A stretch of 64,000 nucleotides of DNA. It comes from Profundibacterium mesophilum KAUST100406-0324 (lineage in GTDB: Bacteria > Pseudomonadota > Alphaproteobacteria > Rhodobacterales > Rhodobacteraceae). The translations under genes were made by a program, and so were the position numbers. Every line of letters begins with the position of its first letter. Position 1 is the first letter of the stretch. The DNA lies in the NCBI RefSeq assembly GCF_009835145.1, contig NZ_APKE01000035.1, positions 1 to 64,000 on the forward strand, in the 5' to 3' direction. The notes beneath the pieces are model-generated. The model made no database searches, was not told the origin of the DNA, and saw only the letters and a list, made by a program, of their open reading frames with translations. Below are positions 38,894-47,453 of this stretch, one piece after another.

Positions 38894-38944
38894 GGACCAT
38901 CTCCGTGAAGCGGCGTGCCTACGGGCGACCCGCCGGCGCGTTGC

Positions 38945-39844
38945 TCACGCCGCGTTCATCGTTCCGTAGATGTCGATCGCCATTGCCCTGTAGCGCTCCG
39001 GCGGGAAATGCTCGAGATTCCGTCCTATATGGCCCAGGGCGCTGAGCATGTATGACGTGACGTCCCGCGGGGCGCAGTCTACGATAGCGCGCAGCTTTTC
39101 GACATGCCGGTGATGTTGCCGTCGGCCGATCCGGAGCGACTGACTCATCCGGGCCAGATCGTAGAACGGATACCCTCGGCGCTGCATGCCCGCCCAGTCG
39201 ATCACATGGAACGCGCGGCCGGTGCCGCGTTGCGGCAGCAGGATGTTTCCGGACCAGAAATCGCCATGGTGCAGTGCGTGCCGGGGCGTCCATTCCCCCC
39301 GCGCAAGACGGGTTGCGGCTCGATCCGCATCACGGCGCATCTCCTGGGGAAATAGGTCATCGTTCGCAATGACATGCAGGTCGTCCTGAAAAGTTTGCGC
39401 GAGGCCGGGCAGGAGGGTCTGCCGGACCAGATCGGCATTCCAGTCGAGGATCGCACCAGCGTAAAGGCGGCGGCGTATGAGACGCTTGACCTTGCCGCCT
39501 TCATCGAGGGAGCGGCTTCGCGGCCAGAGGGCAAAGGACATTCCCGATATCGTTCCCTCGAGCACAGCGGGAAGGATTGGCGCGGCGATCTGCGGACTGA
39601 CTTCGGACCGAGCCTCGTTGATGGACCGGACGGCCCGTGCGACGAGATCGGGGTTTCCCGGCCCGGACAGGATCAGGAACCCCGGCGCACCCTCTGGCGT
39701 TGGAGCGAGAAACTTGAGGGTGGCATCCGCTACGTCGTCCTTGAAGGCACCATTCCCGACGGCAACGATCTGCCCGGGTTCAATCATTCGTTCATACCGG
39801 GACGACAGACTGGCACGGATCGTTTCGACGCTGTGACTTATCAT
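38945..39844 (-). CDS. Phosphotransferase-fold protein (APH family)
   Basis: A 299-residue kinase-like protein of the aminoglycoside phosphotransferase/choline kinase superfamily. The catalytic loop is HHGDFWSGNILL (H-G-D-x4-N) and the metal-binding Asp is in VIDWAGMQRRG. The N-terminal glycine-rich nucleotide loop is degenerate (VAVGNGAFKDDVAD). Members near glycosyltransferases often phosphorylate sugars or lipid-linked intermediates, so an antibiotic-resistance role is not the default reading. The start codon at 39844 shares the bases CATG with the divergent glycosyltransferase start, and neither has a ribosome site, so an internal start (for example Met at about residue 20) is possible. 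Confidence 0.75.
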   Translation of the reverse strand: MISHSVETIRASLSSRYERMIEPGQIVAVGNGAFKDDVADATLKFLAPTPEGAPGFLILSGPGNPDLVARAVRSINEARSEVSPQIAAPILPAVLEGTISGMSFALWPRSRSLDEGGKVKRLIRRRLYAGAILDWNADLVRQTLLPGLAQTFQDDLHVIANDDLFPQEMRRDADRAATRLARGEWTPRHALHHGDFWSGNILLPQRGTGRAFHVIDWAGMQRRGYPFYDLARMSQSLRIGRRQHHRHVEKLRAIVDCAPRDVTSYMLSALGHIGRNLEHFPPERYRAMAIDIYGTMNAA

Positions 39845-41108
39845 GAAGGCTACCGACTTGTACTTTGACAAAGAAGCTGCTTCGCTACCACGCGGCGCCT
39901 CCGATGAGAATGCGAAAAGCCACAGGACACTGTTGATTTCGCGCGTTGCGGTAGTCCGCCACGATGGAAAATTCTACACCGATCCGCTCTGGGCGCTCGA
40001 CGTGAACGCGAATTCGCAGGAGCTCGGCGGGCTGCGTTTGATCTGTCCGGTTCATGTTGCAGATGGCGTCGATGCCATACGGTCGGGCAAGCTCGATCCG
40101 CTCGATCCGCTGATCGAGATCACCGGGGATGACGAGCTGTCCGACGACCGGCTCGAGGCGCTTATTGAAAAGGTCGAAGTGGTCGAGCTACCGGGGAATT
40201 TCGACTGGAGCCGCGCGGCGCTCGCGCGCCGTGTGCTGCGCATCGCGCGGCGGCACGGGCGGCTGACCATTCTCGGTATTTCCTCCAACCGGGTGAAGAC
40301 GACCCTGATGAATGCCCAGGGCAAGGGCTTTGCGGGGCGCCTGAGGGCGAGGCTGCGGGCAGAGAACATCCGCCGTACGCAGCGCTACCTCGCGCGTAGG
40401 GTCGATGCCGTGCGCGTTGTGGGCCAGGGCGTCGCACGCCTGGTGGAAGACCGGGCCAAGACGGTGAATGTCGAGGTCGCGAGCTGGATCAGGAGTGCCG
40501 ATATCGAAGATCCGAAGCCCGAGCTTCACGATCCGGCGACGGTGATGATCGCCTCGCGGCTGGAACCCATGAAGGGGATCAGGGTCGGCATAGACGCGGC
40601 GGCAGAAGCGATCGCTGGCGGCACGGACATTCGCTTGTCGATCGTCGGGGTCGGCGCCGAGGAGGCGCGCCTGCGAGAGCGGGTGAGCGATCGTGGTATC
40701 GATGCGCAGACGGAGTTCACAGGACAGCTCGCTTACCCCGGGCCGTTCTTCGGCGCAGTGCACGAGAGTGATTTCGTGCTTCTGACAAACCTCAACGACG
40801 AGCAGCCGCGATTGATCTTCGATGCGATCTCGCGCGGTGCCATTCCGATCTGTCCGAGAAACACGGCCTACAACGATCTCGGGCTCGACAGTCGCATCTT
40901 CTATGAGCAGGGAAATGCACGAAGCCTTGCCGATACGCTCGTCAATCTGATCAACGCGCCGATCGCCGTGAGGATGGATATCCAGCTGCAACTCAAACAG
41001 CTTGCGCGAACACGGACGATCGAAAGCATGCATGCGCAGCGCGCCCGCTGGATCAGGGGTCTCCTTGGCCGGGAGATGATCGAGGAACCCAAGGCGACCG
41101 CAGCCTAA
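39843..41108 (+). CDS. Glycosyltransferase family 4-like protein
   Basis: A 421-residue GT-B glycosyltransferase. The C-terminal nucleotide-sugar domain is clear: VMIASRLEPMKGIRVGIDAA, LSIVGVGAEEARLRERV, then the donor-site region NDEQPRLIFDAISRGAIPI. The usual E-x7-E motif is altered, with an Asp in the second position (FDA). The N-terminal domain is poorly conserved and the first 40 residues may not be translated, because the ATG at 39843 has no ribosome site. It probably acts on an extracellular or surface glycan with the divergent phosphotransferase. Codon use looks less extreme than in neighbouring genes, a hint of accessory origin. Confidence 0.72.
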   Translation: MKATDLYFDKEAASLPRGASDENAKSHRTLLISRVAVVRHDGKFYTDPLWALDVNANSQELGGLRLICPVHVADGVDAIRSGKLDPLDPLIEITGDDELSDDRLEALIEKVEVVELPGNFDWSRAALARRVLRIARRHGRLTILGISSNRVKTTLMNAQGKGFAGRLRARLRAENIRRTQRYLARRVDAVRVVGQGVARLVEDRAKTVNVEVASWIRSADIEDPKPELHDPATVMIASRLEPMKGIRVGIDAAAEAIAGGTDIRLSIVGVGAEEARLRERVSDRGIDAQTEFTGQLAYPGPFFGAVHESDFVLLTNLNDEQPRLIFDAISRGAIPICPRNTAYNDLGLDSRIFYEQGNARSLADTLVNLINAPIAVRMDIQLQLKQLARTRTIESMHAQRARWIRGLLGREMIEEPKATAA

Positions 41109-41143
41109 GGGTAACGTCCAGTTCGTTCGAAGATGGAGGGCAT

Positions 41144-41166
41144 GAGCGGCAGGAAATTTTCCGCTC
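41144..41166 (+). terminator. Candidate terminator after the glycosyltransferase gene
   Basis: GAGCGG (41144-41149), an 11-nt loop containing AAATTTT, and CCGCTC (41161-41166) lie 35 bp past the stop. No T-run follows the stem. Weak candidate. Confidence 0.3.
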
Positions 41167-41337
41167 GGCCAAGCGCGGCGGGTCCGAGTGGATATTCGCT
41201 TTCAGACGCAAGATTGGTGGTGCAAAACAAGAATTATAACAAAATCAGGTGTGCAAGAAGCAGCTGACCTGTTCCGTATTCGCGATCTAGTAACATAATA
41301 CCGATTATAGGAAAGGGAATAGGGATCGGAATATTAC

Positions 41338-42027
41338 TCAACCCAGCGCGTAACCCGTTCCCCTGACGGTCCTGAGATGATCCACGCCACCGTGAATGCC
41401 GAGGGATTTGCGCAACCGTCCGATATGGACGTCCACGGTGCGCGTATCGACGAAGATATCGCGCCCCCAGACCCGGTCGAGGAGCTGATCTCGGGTCCAT
41501 ACGCGGCCCGGACGCTCCATCAACGTCGTTAGAAGCCTGAACTCCGTGGGACCGAGCGCGATCTCGCTCCCGTCGCGCGTCACCTTGTGCGTTTCGGGAT
41601 CGAGCGTGATGTCGTCGTAGACGAGGACCGTCCCGGCCGCCGATGGCCGCGAGCGGCGCAGTTGTGTCCTGATGCGCGCCACCAGTTCGACGACAGAATA
41701 GGGTTTGACCATGTAATCGTCGGCGCCCGTCTCCAGACCTCTGACCTTGTCCGCTTCCGATGACCGCGCGCTCAGCATGATCACCGGGATCGACCGGGTT
41801 TCGCCGCGTGCCTTCATCATCCTGCAGATCTCGATGCCCGAAAGGCCCGGAAGCATCCAGTCGAGCACGACGACATCCGGTGACAGATCGGCGATCATCG
41901 ACATGACTTCATCGCCGCGGTCGGTCTCGAAAACCTCGTAATCCTCGGCACGCAAATTATAAGCCAGTATTTCGCGTTGCGCCGGTTCGTCCTCGACCAG
42001 CAGAATCAAGGGTCGATCAGCACTCAT
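41338..42027 (-). CDS. phoB: Phosphate regulon response regulator PhoB
   Basis: A 229-residue OmpR-type response regulator. The receiver domain has the acidic pocket (LLVEDEPAQ), phospho-acceptor Asp in VVLDWMLPGLSG, Thr/Ser and Lys (MLSARS, YMVKPYS). The C-terminal winged helix contains TRDQLLDRVWGRD, VDTRTVDVHIGRLRKSL and ends VRGTGYALG. It would bind PHO boxes such as those at 47404-47443 when phosphate is scarce. It is the last gene of the phoR-pstSCAB-phoU-phoB series, 3 bp after phoU, so it is under the control it exerts. Confidence 0.95.
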   Translation of the reverse strand: MSADRPLILLVEDEPAQREILAYNLRAEDYEVFETDRGDEVMSMIADLSPDVVVLDWMLPGLSGIEICRMMKARGETRSIPVIMLSARSSEADKVRGLETGADDYMVKPYSVVELVARIRTQLRRSRPSAAGTVLVYDDITLDPETHKVTRDGSEIALGPTEFRLLTTLMERPGRVWTRDQLLDRVWGRDIFVDTRTVDVHIGRLRKSLGIHGGVDHLRTVRGTGYALG

Positions 42028-42030
42028 GGC

Positions 42031-42744
42031 TCAATCCGGCGCGGCGTAGGAGGTCCGGTCGCCCTTCAGGCGTCCTTCCTCGGGGATCTCCCCGGTCACG
42101 AGATAGACGACCTGTTCGGCGATGGAGGTCACGTGATCACCCATCCGCTCGATGTTCTTGGCGATGAAATGGAGATGCATGCAGGCCGTGATGTTGCGCG
42201 GATCCTCCATCATATGCGTCAGGAACTCGCGAAAGAGCGCGTTATACATCTGATCGACATCGTGATCACGCTGACGAACGGTCTCCGCGAGAGCGGCGTC
42301 GCGCTGCAGGTAGGCATCGAGCGCATCCTTCAACATCGCCTCGACCTCGCGCGCCATGCGCCGGATGGATTTCGACGACCCTTCGGGAAGCTGAAGCTGC
42401 ACGAGGACGCTGGTGCGCTTCGCCAGGTTCTTCGCGTAATCCCCGCAGCGTTCGAGATTGCCGCTGATCTTGATGACACTCAAAACGGTGCGCAAATCGC
42501 TGGCGATCGGGGCACGGAGCGCGATCACCCGCGCGGCTTCCTCGTTGACCCGCTCCTCGAGCGCGTCGATCTGCTTGTCGGCAGCGCGCACCTTTGCGGC
42601 CAGTTCCTCGTCGCTGTCGACAAGGCTCTTGGCACTGTCGAGAATGGCCGCTTCCACAAGGCCGCCCATCTGCATGATCAGCGACTGGATACCTTCCAGA
42701 TCGCGGTCGAAGGCGGAGGCGATGTGACGTTCGTTGCTTTCCAT
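42031..42744 (-). CDS. phoU: Phosphate transport system regulator PhoU
   Basis: A negative regulator linking the Pst transporter to PhoR signalling. The 237-residue all-helical protein has the two PhoU repeats, each with an acidic metal-binding motif: E.CGDYAKNLA-type NLERCGDYAKNLAKR and NIERMGDHVTSIAEQ. Start ATG at 42744 follows an AGGGATC stretch. It is located between pstB (11-bp gap) and phoB (3-bp gap), the normal operon order. Confidence 0.96.
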   Translation of the reverse strand: MESNERHIASAFDRDLEGIQSLIMQMGGLVEAAILDSAKSLVDSDEELAAKVRAADKQIDALEERVNEEAARVIALRAPIASDLRTVLSVIKISGNLERCGDYAKNLAKRTSVLVQLQLPEGSSKSIRRMAREVEAMLKDALDAYLQRDAALAETVRQRDHDVDQMYNALFREFLTHMMEDPRNITACMHLHFIAKNIERMGDHVTSIAEQVVYLVTGEIPEEGRLKGDRTSYAAPD

Positions 42745-42755
42745 GATCCCTGCCC

Positions 42756-43559
42756 TTATCCGATCCGTCCGGTGATGTAGCTTTCGGTCCGCTTGTCCTG
42801 CGGGTTGGTGAAGATTTGCGGCGTGTCGGCATATTCCACGAGGTTGCCCAGATGGAAGAACGCGGTGCGCTGGCTCACGCGGGCGGCCTGCTGCATCGAG
42901 TGAGTCACGATGACGACAGAGTAGTTCTCGCGCAGCTCGTCGATCAGCTCCTCGACCTGACTGGTGGCGATGGGATCGAGCGCGGAACAGGGCTCGTCCA
43001 TCAGCAGGATCTCGGGCGCCGTGGCCACGGCCCGCGCGATGCACAGGCGCTGCTGCTGCCCGCCGGACAATCCCGTGCCGGGCGCCGACAGCCGGTCCTT
43101 CACCTCGTCCCAGATCGCGGCGCGGCGCAGCGACCGCTCGACGATTTCGTCCAGATCGGCCTTGCTGCGCGCAAGCCCGTGGATCTTCGGGCCGTAGGCG
43201 ACATTGTCGTAGATCGACTTGGGAAAGGGGTTGGGTTTCTGGAACACCATGCCGACCTTCGCGCGCAGCTGGACCGGGTCGATATCCCTGGCGTAGATGT
43301 CCTCGCCGTCGATACGGATATCGCCGCTGACGGCGGCGCTGTCGATCGTGTCGTTCATCCGGTTCAGGCAGCGCAAAAAGGTCGACTTGCCACAGCCCGA
43401 GGGGCCGATGAAGGCCGTTACGGTCTTGTCGGCGATCTCGACACTGACATCCTTGATGGCATGGGCGGTCCCATACCAAACGTTCACATCCTGAGCCGAG
43501 ATCTTGGAGCCGGCGGCGGCGGGCGCATCCTGCGCGACGATCCGATCGGTATGGGTCAT
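42756..43559 (-). CDS. pstB: Phosphate ABC transporter ATP-binding protein
   Basis: The ATPase of the high-affinity phosphate importer. The 267-residue protein has Walker [20 protein letters not shown] (typical of PstB), the Q-loop [15 protein letters not shown], signature [14 protein letters not shown], Walker [14 protein letters not shown] and switch His in VTHSMQQAA. Two starts are possible: ATG at 43559 (GGAGA about 10 nt upstream) and an upstream ATG at 43583 that overlaps the pstA stop. I use the former. Confidence 0.96.
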   Translation of the reverse strand: MTHTDRIVAQDAPAAAGSKISAQDVNVWYGTAHAIKDVSVEIADKTVTAFIGPSGCGKSTFLRCLNRMNDTIDSAAVSGDIRIDGEDIYARDIDPVQLRAKVGMVFQKPNPFPKSIYDNVAYGPKIHGLARSKADLDEIVERSLRRAAIWDEVKDRLSAPGTGLSGGQQQRLCIARAVATAPEILLMDEPCSALDPIATSQVEELIDELRENYSVVIVTHSMQQAARVSQRTAFFHLGNLVEYADTPQIFTNPQDKRTESYITGRIG

Positions 43560-43576
43560 GTTCAAGGCTTCTCCGT

Positions 43577-44845
43577 TCACCATTTGCGTTCGAACCTGCT
43601 GCGCAGGAAGATCGCGATGGCGTTCATTGTGATGAGGAATGTCAGAAGGACCAGGATCGCGGCCGAGGTCCGGCTGACGAAACCGCGCTCGGGGCTGTCT
43701 GCCCAGATGAAGATCTGCGTCGGCAGGGCCGTCGCGCTGTCGAGCGGAGTATCCGGCGCGGAGGTGATGAAGGCGTTCATGCCGATCAGAAGCAGCGGCG
43801 CCGTCTCGCCGAGAGCCTGCGCGAGGCCGATGATGGTGCCGGTCAGGATGCCGGGCATGGCCAGCGGGAGGACGTGACCGAACACGACCTGATGTTTCGA
43901 GGCCCCTACCCCCAGCGCCGCTTCGCGGATCGACGGCGGCACGGCCTTGAGGGCCGCGCGGGTCGCGATGATGATCGTCGGCATGGTCATCAGCGCCAGT
44001 GTCATCCCGCCCACCAACGGCGCGGATCGTGGCAGGCCGAACCAGCCGATGAAGACCGCGAGCGCGAGCAGGCCGAAGACCACCGATGGCACGGCCGCAA
44101 GGTTGTTGATGTTGACCTCGATGAAATCGCTCACCCGGTTGCGCGGCGCGAATTCCTCAAGGTAAATCGCGGCTCCGATCCCGAGCGGAAAGGAGATCGC
44201 GAAGCAGATCAGAAGCGCCCACGCAGAGCCGATCAGGGCGCCTTTCAGGCCCGCCAGTTCAGGAAAGCGGCTATCGGCGTTGGTCAGAAGCCAGGTGTTG
44301 AGCGCCTGCCGGATGAGCCCCTGCTCCTCCAGCGTGCGGAAATACCCGATCTCGTCATCCTTGACCCGGCGGTTCACCTCCGGCGTCAGCGGATCGATCA
44401 GCCCCTTTGCCAGCTGGTCGTAAGGGTCCGAGAGCGGCACGGTGATCTCCACCACCTGCCCGATCAGCGCCGGATCGTCCACGACGAGGTCGCGCAGCTG
44501 GAACTGCGCCCCGTCCGACAGAAGCCCCTCGAGGGCCTTCATCTGTGCGCGGTCCTCGGGGTCGACCTGGGGAATGCGGGATACGAGCGTTGCGGCGAGG
44601 ACATCGTCGAAGCCGCCCCTCGGCAGCCGGTCGGCGCGTATCTCCTCGGGATCGACCAGCACCTCGAGGGTGATGACCGTCTGCGTGAAGGCCTTGTAAC
44701 CCGAGGAGACGAGCGAGGCGACGAGTATGCCGAGCATCAGGAAGGCGAAGAGGATCGCCCCGAGCCCGAAGGCCTTGAGCATCGTCTGCTTGCGCCTGCG
44801 CCGGCCGAGGCTCTGGCGGACGATATCGGCGGCTGTGTCGTTCAT
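43577..44845 (-). CDS. pstA: Phosphate ABC transporter permease PstA
   Basis: One of the two permease subunits. The 422-residue protein has an early membrane helix ([21 protein letters not shown]), then an unusually large periplasmic insert (about residues 60-190), and the conserved six-helix transporter core with the ATPase-contact (EAA) loop [21 protein letters not shown]. The long insert is usual in alphaproteobacterial PstA. ATG at 44845 follows GAGGG; an alternative at 44863 overlaps the pstC stop. Confidence 0.94.
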   Translation of the reverse strand: MNDTAADIVRQSLGRRRRKQTMLKAFGLGAILFAFLMLGILVASLVSSGYKAFTQTVITLEVLVDPEEIRADRLPRGGFDDVLAATLVSRIPQVDPEDRAQMKALEGLLSDGAQFQLRDLVVDDPALIGQVVEITVPLSDPYDQLAKGLIDPLTPEVNRRVKDDEIGYFRTLEEQGLIRQALNTWLLTNADSRFPELAGLKGALIGSAWALLICFAISFPLGIGAAIYLEEFAPRNRVSDFIEVNINNLAAVPSVVFGLLALAVFIGWFGLPRSAPLVGGMTLALMTMPTIIIATRAALKAVPPSIREAALGVGASKHQVVFGHVLPLAMPGILTGTIIGLAQALGETAPLLLIGMNAFITSAPDTPLDSATALPTQIFIWADSPERGFVSRTSAAILVLLTFLITMNAIAIFLRSRFERKW

Positions 44846-44855
44846 GGACCGGCCC

Positions 44856-46229
44856 TCAGTCATAGGCTTCACGGTATTTGCGCACGATGCGCAGGGCAAA
44901 GATGTTGATCACGAGGGTCACGAGGAACAGCATCATCCCGAGCGCGAAGGCGGCGAGTGTCTTCGGGTTGTCGAAGGAGGTATCCCCGATCAACAGCGTC
45001 ACGATCTGAACCGTCACGGTCGTCACGCTGTCGAGCGGGTTGATTGTCATCTTGGCGATCAGGCCTGCGGCCATCACGACGATCATCGTCTCTCCGATCG
45101 CGCGGCTGACCGCGAGCAGTACACCGCCCACGATGCCCGGTATCGCGGCGGGGAAAAGCACGTTGAGCATCGTCTCGGCACGCGTCGCCCCGAGCGCGAG
45201 GGCGCCGTCACGCAGGCTGCGCGGAACCGCGGAGAGCGCGTCGTCGGCGAAGGAGGAGATGAAGGGAATGAGCATGATGCCCATGACGCTGCCGGCCGCC
45301 AGCGCGGTGTTGGGCGCGACCGGGATCCCGAGGCTCGCGCCGAAGCTGCGCATCGCGGGGGCGACGACGAGGATGGCGAAGAAGCCGTAGACGACCGTGG
45401 GGACACCGGCGAGGATCTCGAGCACCGGCTTGGCCACGGCGCGCAAGGTGCGTGGTGCGAACTCGTTGAGATAGATCGCCGACAGAAGCCCCACCGGCAC
45501 CGCGATCACCATTGCCACGACCGAGATCACCATCGTGCCGAGGATCACCGGCAGCCAGCCGAAGGCACCTTCGGCGGCGACCTGCCCCTCGCGGATCGGG
45601 ATTTGCGGCTCCCAGTTCGTCCCGAAGAGGAACTCGCTCAGTGGCACCTTGTCAAGGAACCGCGCCGTCTCGAACATCAGCGCGGCAATGATGCCCACGG
45701 TGGTGAAGATCGCCACCAGCGAACAGAAGATCATAAGGCCGGAGACGATCCGCTCGACATTCTGGCGCGCCCGGAAACCCGCGCTCACGCGGCGGCGCGC
45801 TGCGATAATGAGGCCAAGTGCGCTCGCGGCAAGAACGGCGAGCATGGCGATGCCCGAAAGGCTGCGCAGCGAGACAAGACGCTCCGCCGCCTCCAGCTTC
45901 CACGGCTTGGGCGTGCCGAACACACGTCCGCCTGCAATCGAACGGATCTCGGTCATCGCGAGTTGCCGCTCTCCCAATCCAAGGGGCGCGAGCTCCTGCG
46001 CGGCGTCGCGCGCCACGAGCCAATCGATCACCTGCCCTTGCAGCAGTAGCCACAGGAGAAGGACCACAACGAGCGGCACCAAAACCGTCAGGGCGGAATA
46101 GAGCCCGTGATAGCCGCTCAGCGAATGCAGGCGGCCGTCACGGGCACGGATCACGGAGGCCGCCCTGCGGTTCCAGGCATAGCCGGCGATCGCGGCGGCC
46201 AGTAGCGTGGCGAATGCCAGTGTAGTCAT
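44856..46229 (-). CDS. pstC: Phosphate ABC transporter permease PstC
   Basis: The partner permease subunit. The 457-residue protein has about eight hydrophobic segments, two of them in an N-terminal extension (about 1-70) not found in E. coli PstC. The core contains PVGLLSAIYLNEFAP and the EAA loop ALSAVPRSLRDGALALGATR. It is separated from pstS by a 72-bp spacer that carries a strong hairpin, and its stop lies 10 bp before the pstA start. Confidence 0.94.
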   Translation of the reverse strand: MTTLAFATLLAAAIAGYAWNRRAASVIRARDGRLHSLSGYHGLYSALTVLVPLVVVLLLWLLLQGQVIDWLVARDAAQELAPLGLGERQLAMTEIRSIAGGRVFGTPKPWKLEAAERLVSLRSLSGIAMLAVLAASALGLIIAARRRVSAGFRARQNVERIVSGLMIFCSLVAIFTTVGIIAALMFETARFLDKVPLSEFLFGTNWEPQIPIREGQVAAEGAFGWLPVILGTMVISVVAMVIAVPVGLLSAIYLNEFAPRTLRAVAKPVLEILAGVPTVVYGFFAILVVAPAMRSFGASLGIPVAPNTALAAGSVMGIMLIPFISSFADDALSAVPRSLRDGALALGATRAETMLNVLFPAAIPGIVGGVLLAVSRAIGETMIVVMAAGLIAKMTINPLDSVTTVTVQIVTLLIGDTSFDNPKTLAAFALGMMLFLVTLVINIFALRIVRKYREAYD

Positions 46230-46254
46230 GCAAAGAACCCCCGCAGAAACATAA

Positions 46255-46284
46255 CGGGCCCGGGCCGCAAGCGGCCCGGGCCCG
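46255..46284 (-). promoter_or_regulatory. Strong intercistronic hairpin between pstS and pstC
   Basis: Two perfectly complementary 14-nt arms (46255-46268 and 46271-46284, sequence built from GGGCCC and CCGC blocks) are separated by only two bases. There is no T-run on the minus strand after it. It probably allows partial read-through and protects pstS mRNA, so PstS is made in excess over the membrane parts. Confidence 0.75.
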
Positions 46285-46301
46285 AAAAGGTGGTAGCGCG
46301 A

Positions 46302-47339
46302 TTAGTCCTGAAGGTCCATCGGCTTGCCGTCCAGAACATTGTCCTGAAGCTGGGTGAGCTCGTCCTCTCCGAGGGCAACGAGACCACGTTCGGCAAGGTA
46401 ACCGCCCTGCTCGAGCGCGTCATCGGACATGTATTCCTCGATAAAGGCGTCGAGATTGGGGATCACGCCGCGATGCGCGTTCTTGACGTAGAAGTAAAGG
46501 GGACGCGAGATCGGGTAGCTCTTGTCGGCAATTGTCTCGGTGGCCGGCTCGACCCCGTTGATCATGACCGGCTTCAAACGGTCGAGATTCTCGTAGAGGA
46601 AGCTGTAGCCGAAGATCCCCATCGCGTTGGGATCGGCATCGAGGCGCTGAACGATGAGATTGTCGTTTTCACCGGCCTCGACGAACGGTCCGTCCTGACG
46701 CATGCGCGAGCAATTCTGCTTGATCCAATCTCCGTCGAAGCCACCTTCCTTCACGAAGTCGAGCTCCTCGCAGCCGGCATGCATGGCGAGCTCGACAAAA
46801 GCGTCGCGCGTACCGGAGGTGGGCGGCGGGCCATAGGCCAGGATCTCGACATCCGGCAGATCGGGATTGATTTCTGTCCAGCGCGTGTAAGGATTGTCGG
46901 CCCATTCGCCCTCGACTGGCACCTGCGCTGCCAGTCCCAGGTAAATATCCTCGAGCGTCAGGTCCCACTCCATCTCGTTGGCCCGCGAGATCGCGATCGA
47001 AAGACCGTCATAGCCGATCAGCGCCTCGGAGATGTCGGTGACACCGTTCTGCTGGCACAGTTCGTATTCGGAAGGCTTCATCGCGCGGCTCGCGCCGGTG
47101 ATGTCGGGATAGGATTCGCCGATGCCTCCGCAGAAAATTTTCATGCCGCCGCCCGTGCCAGTCGACTCGACAATCGGAGATGGTGCGCCGGTGTTGTTGG
47201 CGAATTGCTCCGCGACGGCTTGCGTATAAGGAAAGACGGTCGAGGATCCGACGATGCGGATCTCGTCCCGCGCGCTGGCAGCACTCGCACCGGCGGCGAG
47301 CATGGCGAGCGTGGAGACGGTCAGACGTGCAGTGGACAT
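46302..47339 (-). CDS. pstS: Phosphate ABC transporter substrate-binding protein PstS
   Basis: The periplasmic phosphate receptor. The 345-residue precursor has a signal peptide (LTVSTLAMLAAGASAASA) and phosphate-binding segments RIVGSSTVFPYTQAVAEQF, ESTGTGGGMKIFCGG, ITGASRAMKPSE and GPPPTSGTRDAF. ATG at 47339 has AGGAG 6 nt upstream. A PHO-box array and -10 element lie 50-100 bp upstream, so it is directly PhoB-regulated. It precedes pstC, pstA, pstB, phoU and phoB. Confidence 0.95.
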   Translation of the reverse strand: MSTARLTVSTLAMLAAGASAASARDEIRIVGSSTVFPYTQAVAEQFANNTGAPSPIVESTGTGGGMKIFCGGIGESYPDITGASRAMKPSEYELCQQNGVTDISEALIGYDGLSIAISRANEMEWDLTLEDIYLGLAAQVPVEGEWADNPYTRWTEINPDLPDVEILAYGPPPTSGTRDAFVELAMHAGCEELDFVKEGGFDGDWIKQNCSRMRQDGPFVEAGENDNLIVQRLDADPNAMGIFGYSFLYENLDRLKPVMINGVEPATETIADKSYPISRPLYFYVKNAHRGVIPNLDAFIEEYMSDDALEQGGYLAERGLVALGEDELTQLQDNVLDGKPMDLQD

Positions 47340-47387
47340 TCGGAACTCCTGTATTCGGTCGGACGGCCCGGTCGGGCGCGTGCCTGT

Positions 47388-47443
47388 CATCTAGGATGCA
47401 GTTGTCGAACTTCTGTGACAGGCTTGTAACGGTTTGATGACAA
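47388..47443 (-). promoter_or_regulatory. PHO-box array and -10 element upstream of pstS
   Basis: On the minus strand four 7-nt half sites occur with exact 11-bp periodicity: TTGTCAT (47443-47437), CCGTTAC (47432-47426), CTGTCAC (47421-47415) and GTTCGAC (47410-47404), separated by 4-nt spacers. This matches the PhoB consensus of CTGTCAT repeats. A -10-like TAGATG (47393-47388) follows 10 nt after the last half site, as expected for a PhoB-activated promoter lacking a -35 box. Confidence 0.85.
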
Positions 47444-47453
47444 TAACCGGTTC

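Noticed and set aside
38945-39844. Reading the phosphotransferase as an antibiotic-resistance gene
   Set aside because: The APH fold is widespread and the glycosyltransferase neighbour suggests glycan or lipid metabolism; no resistance subtype is recognisable.
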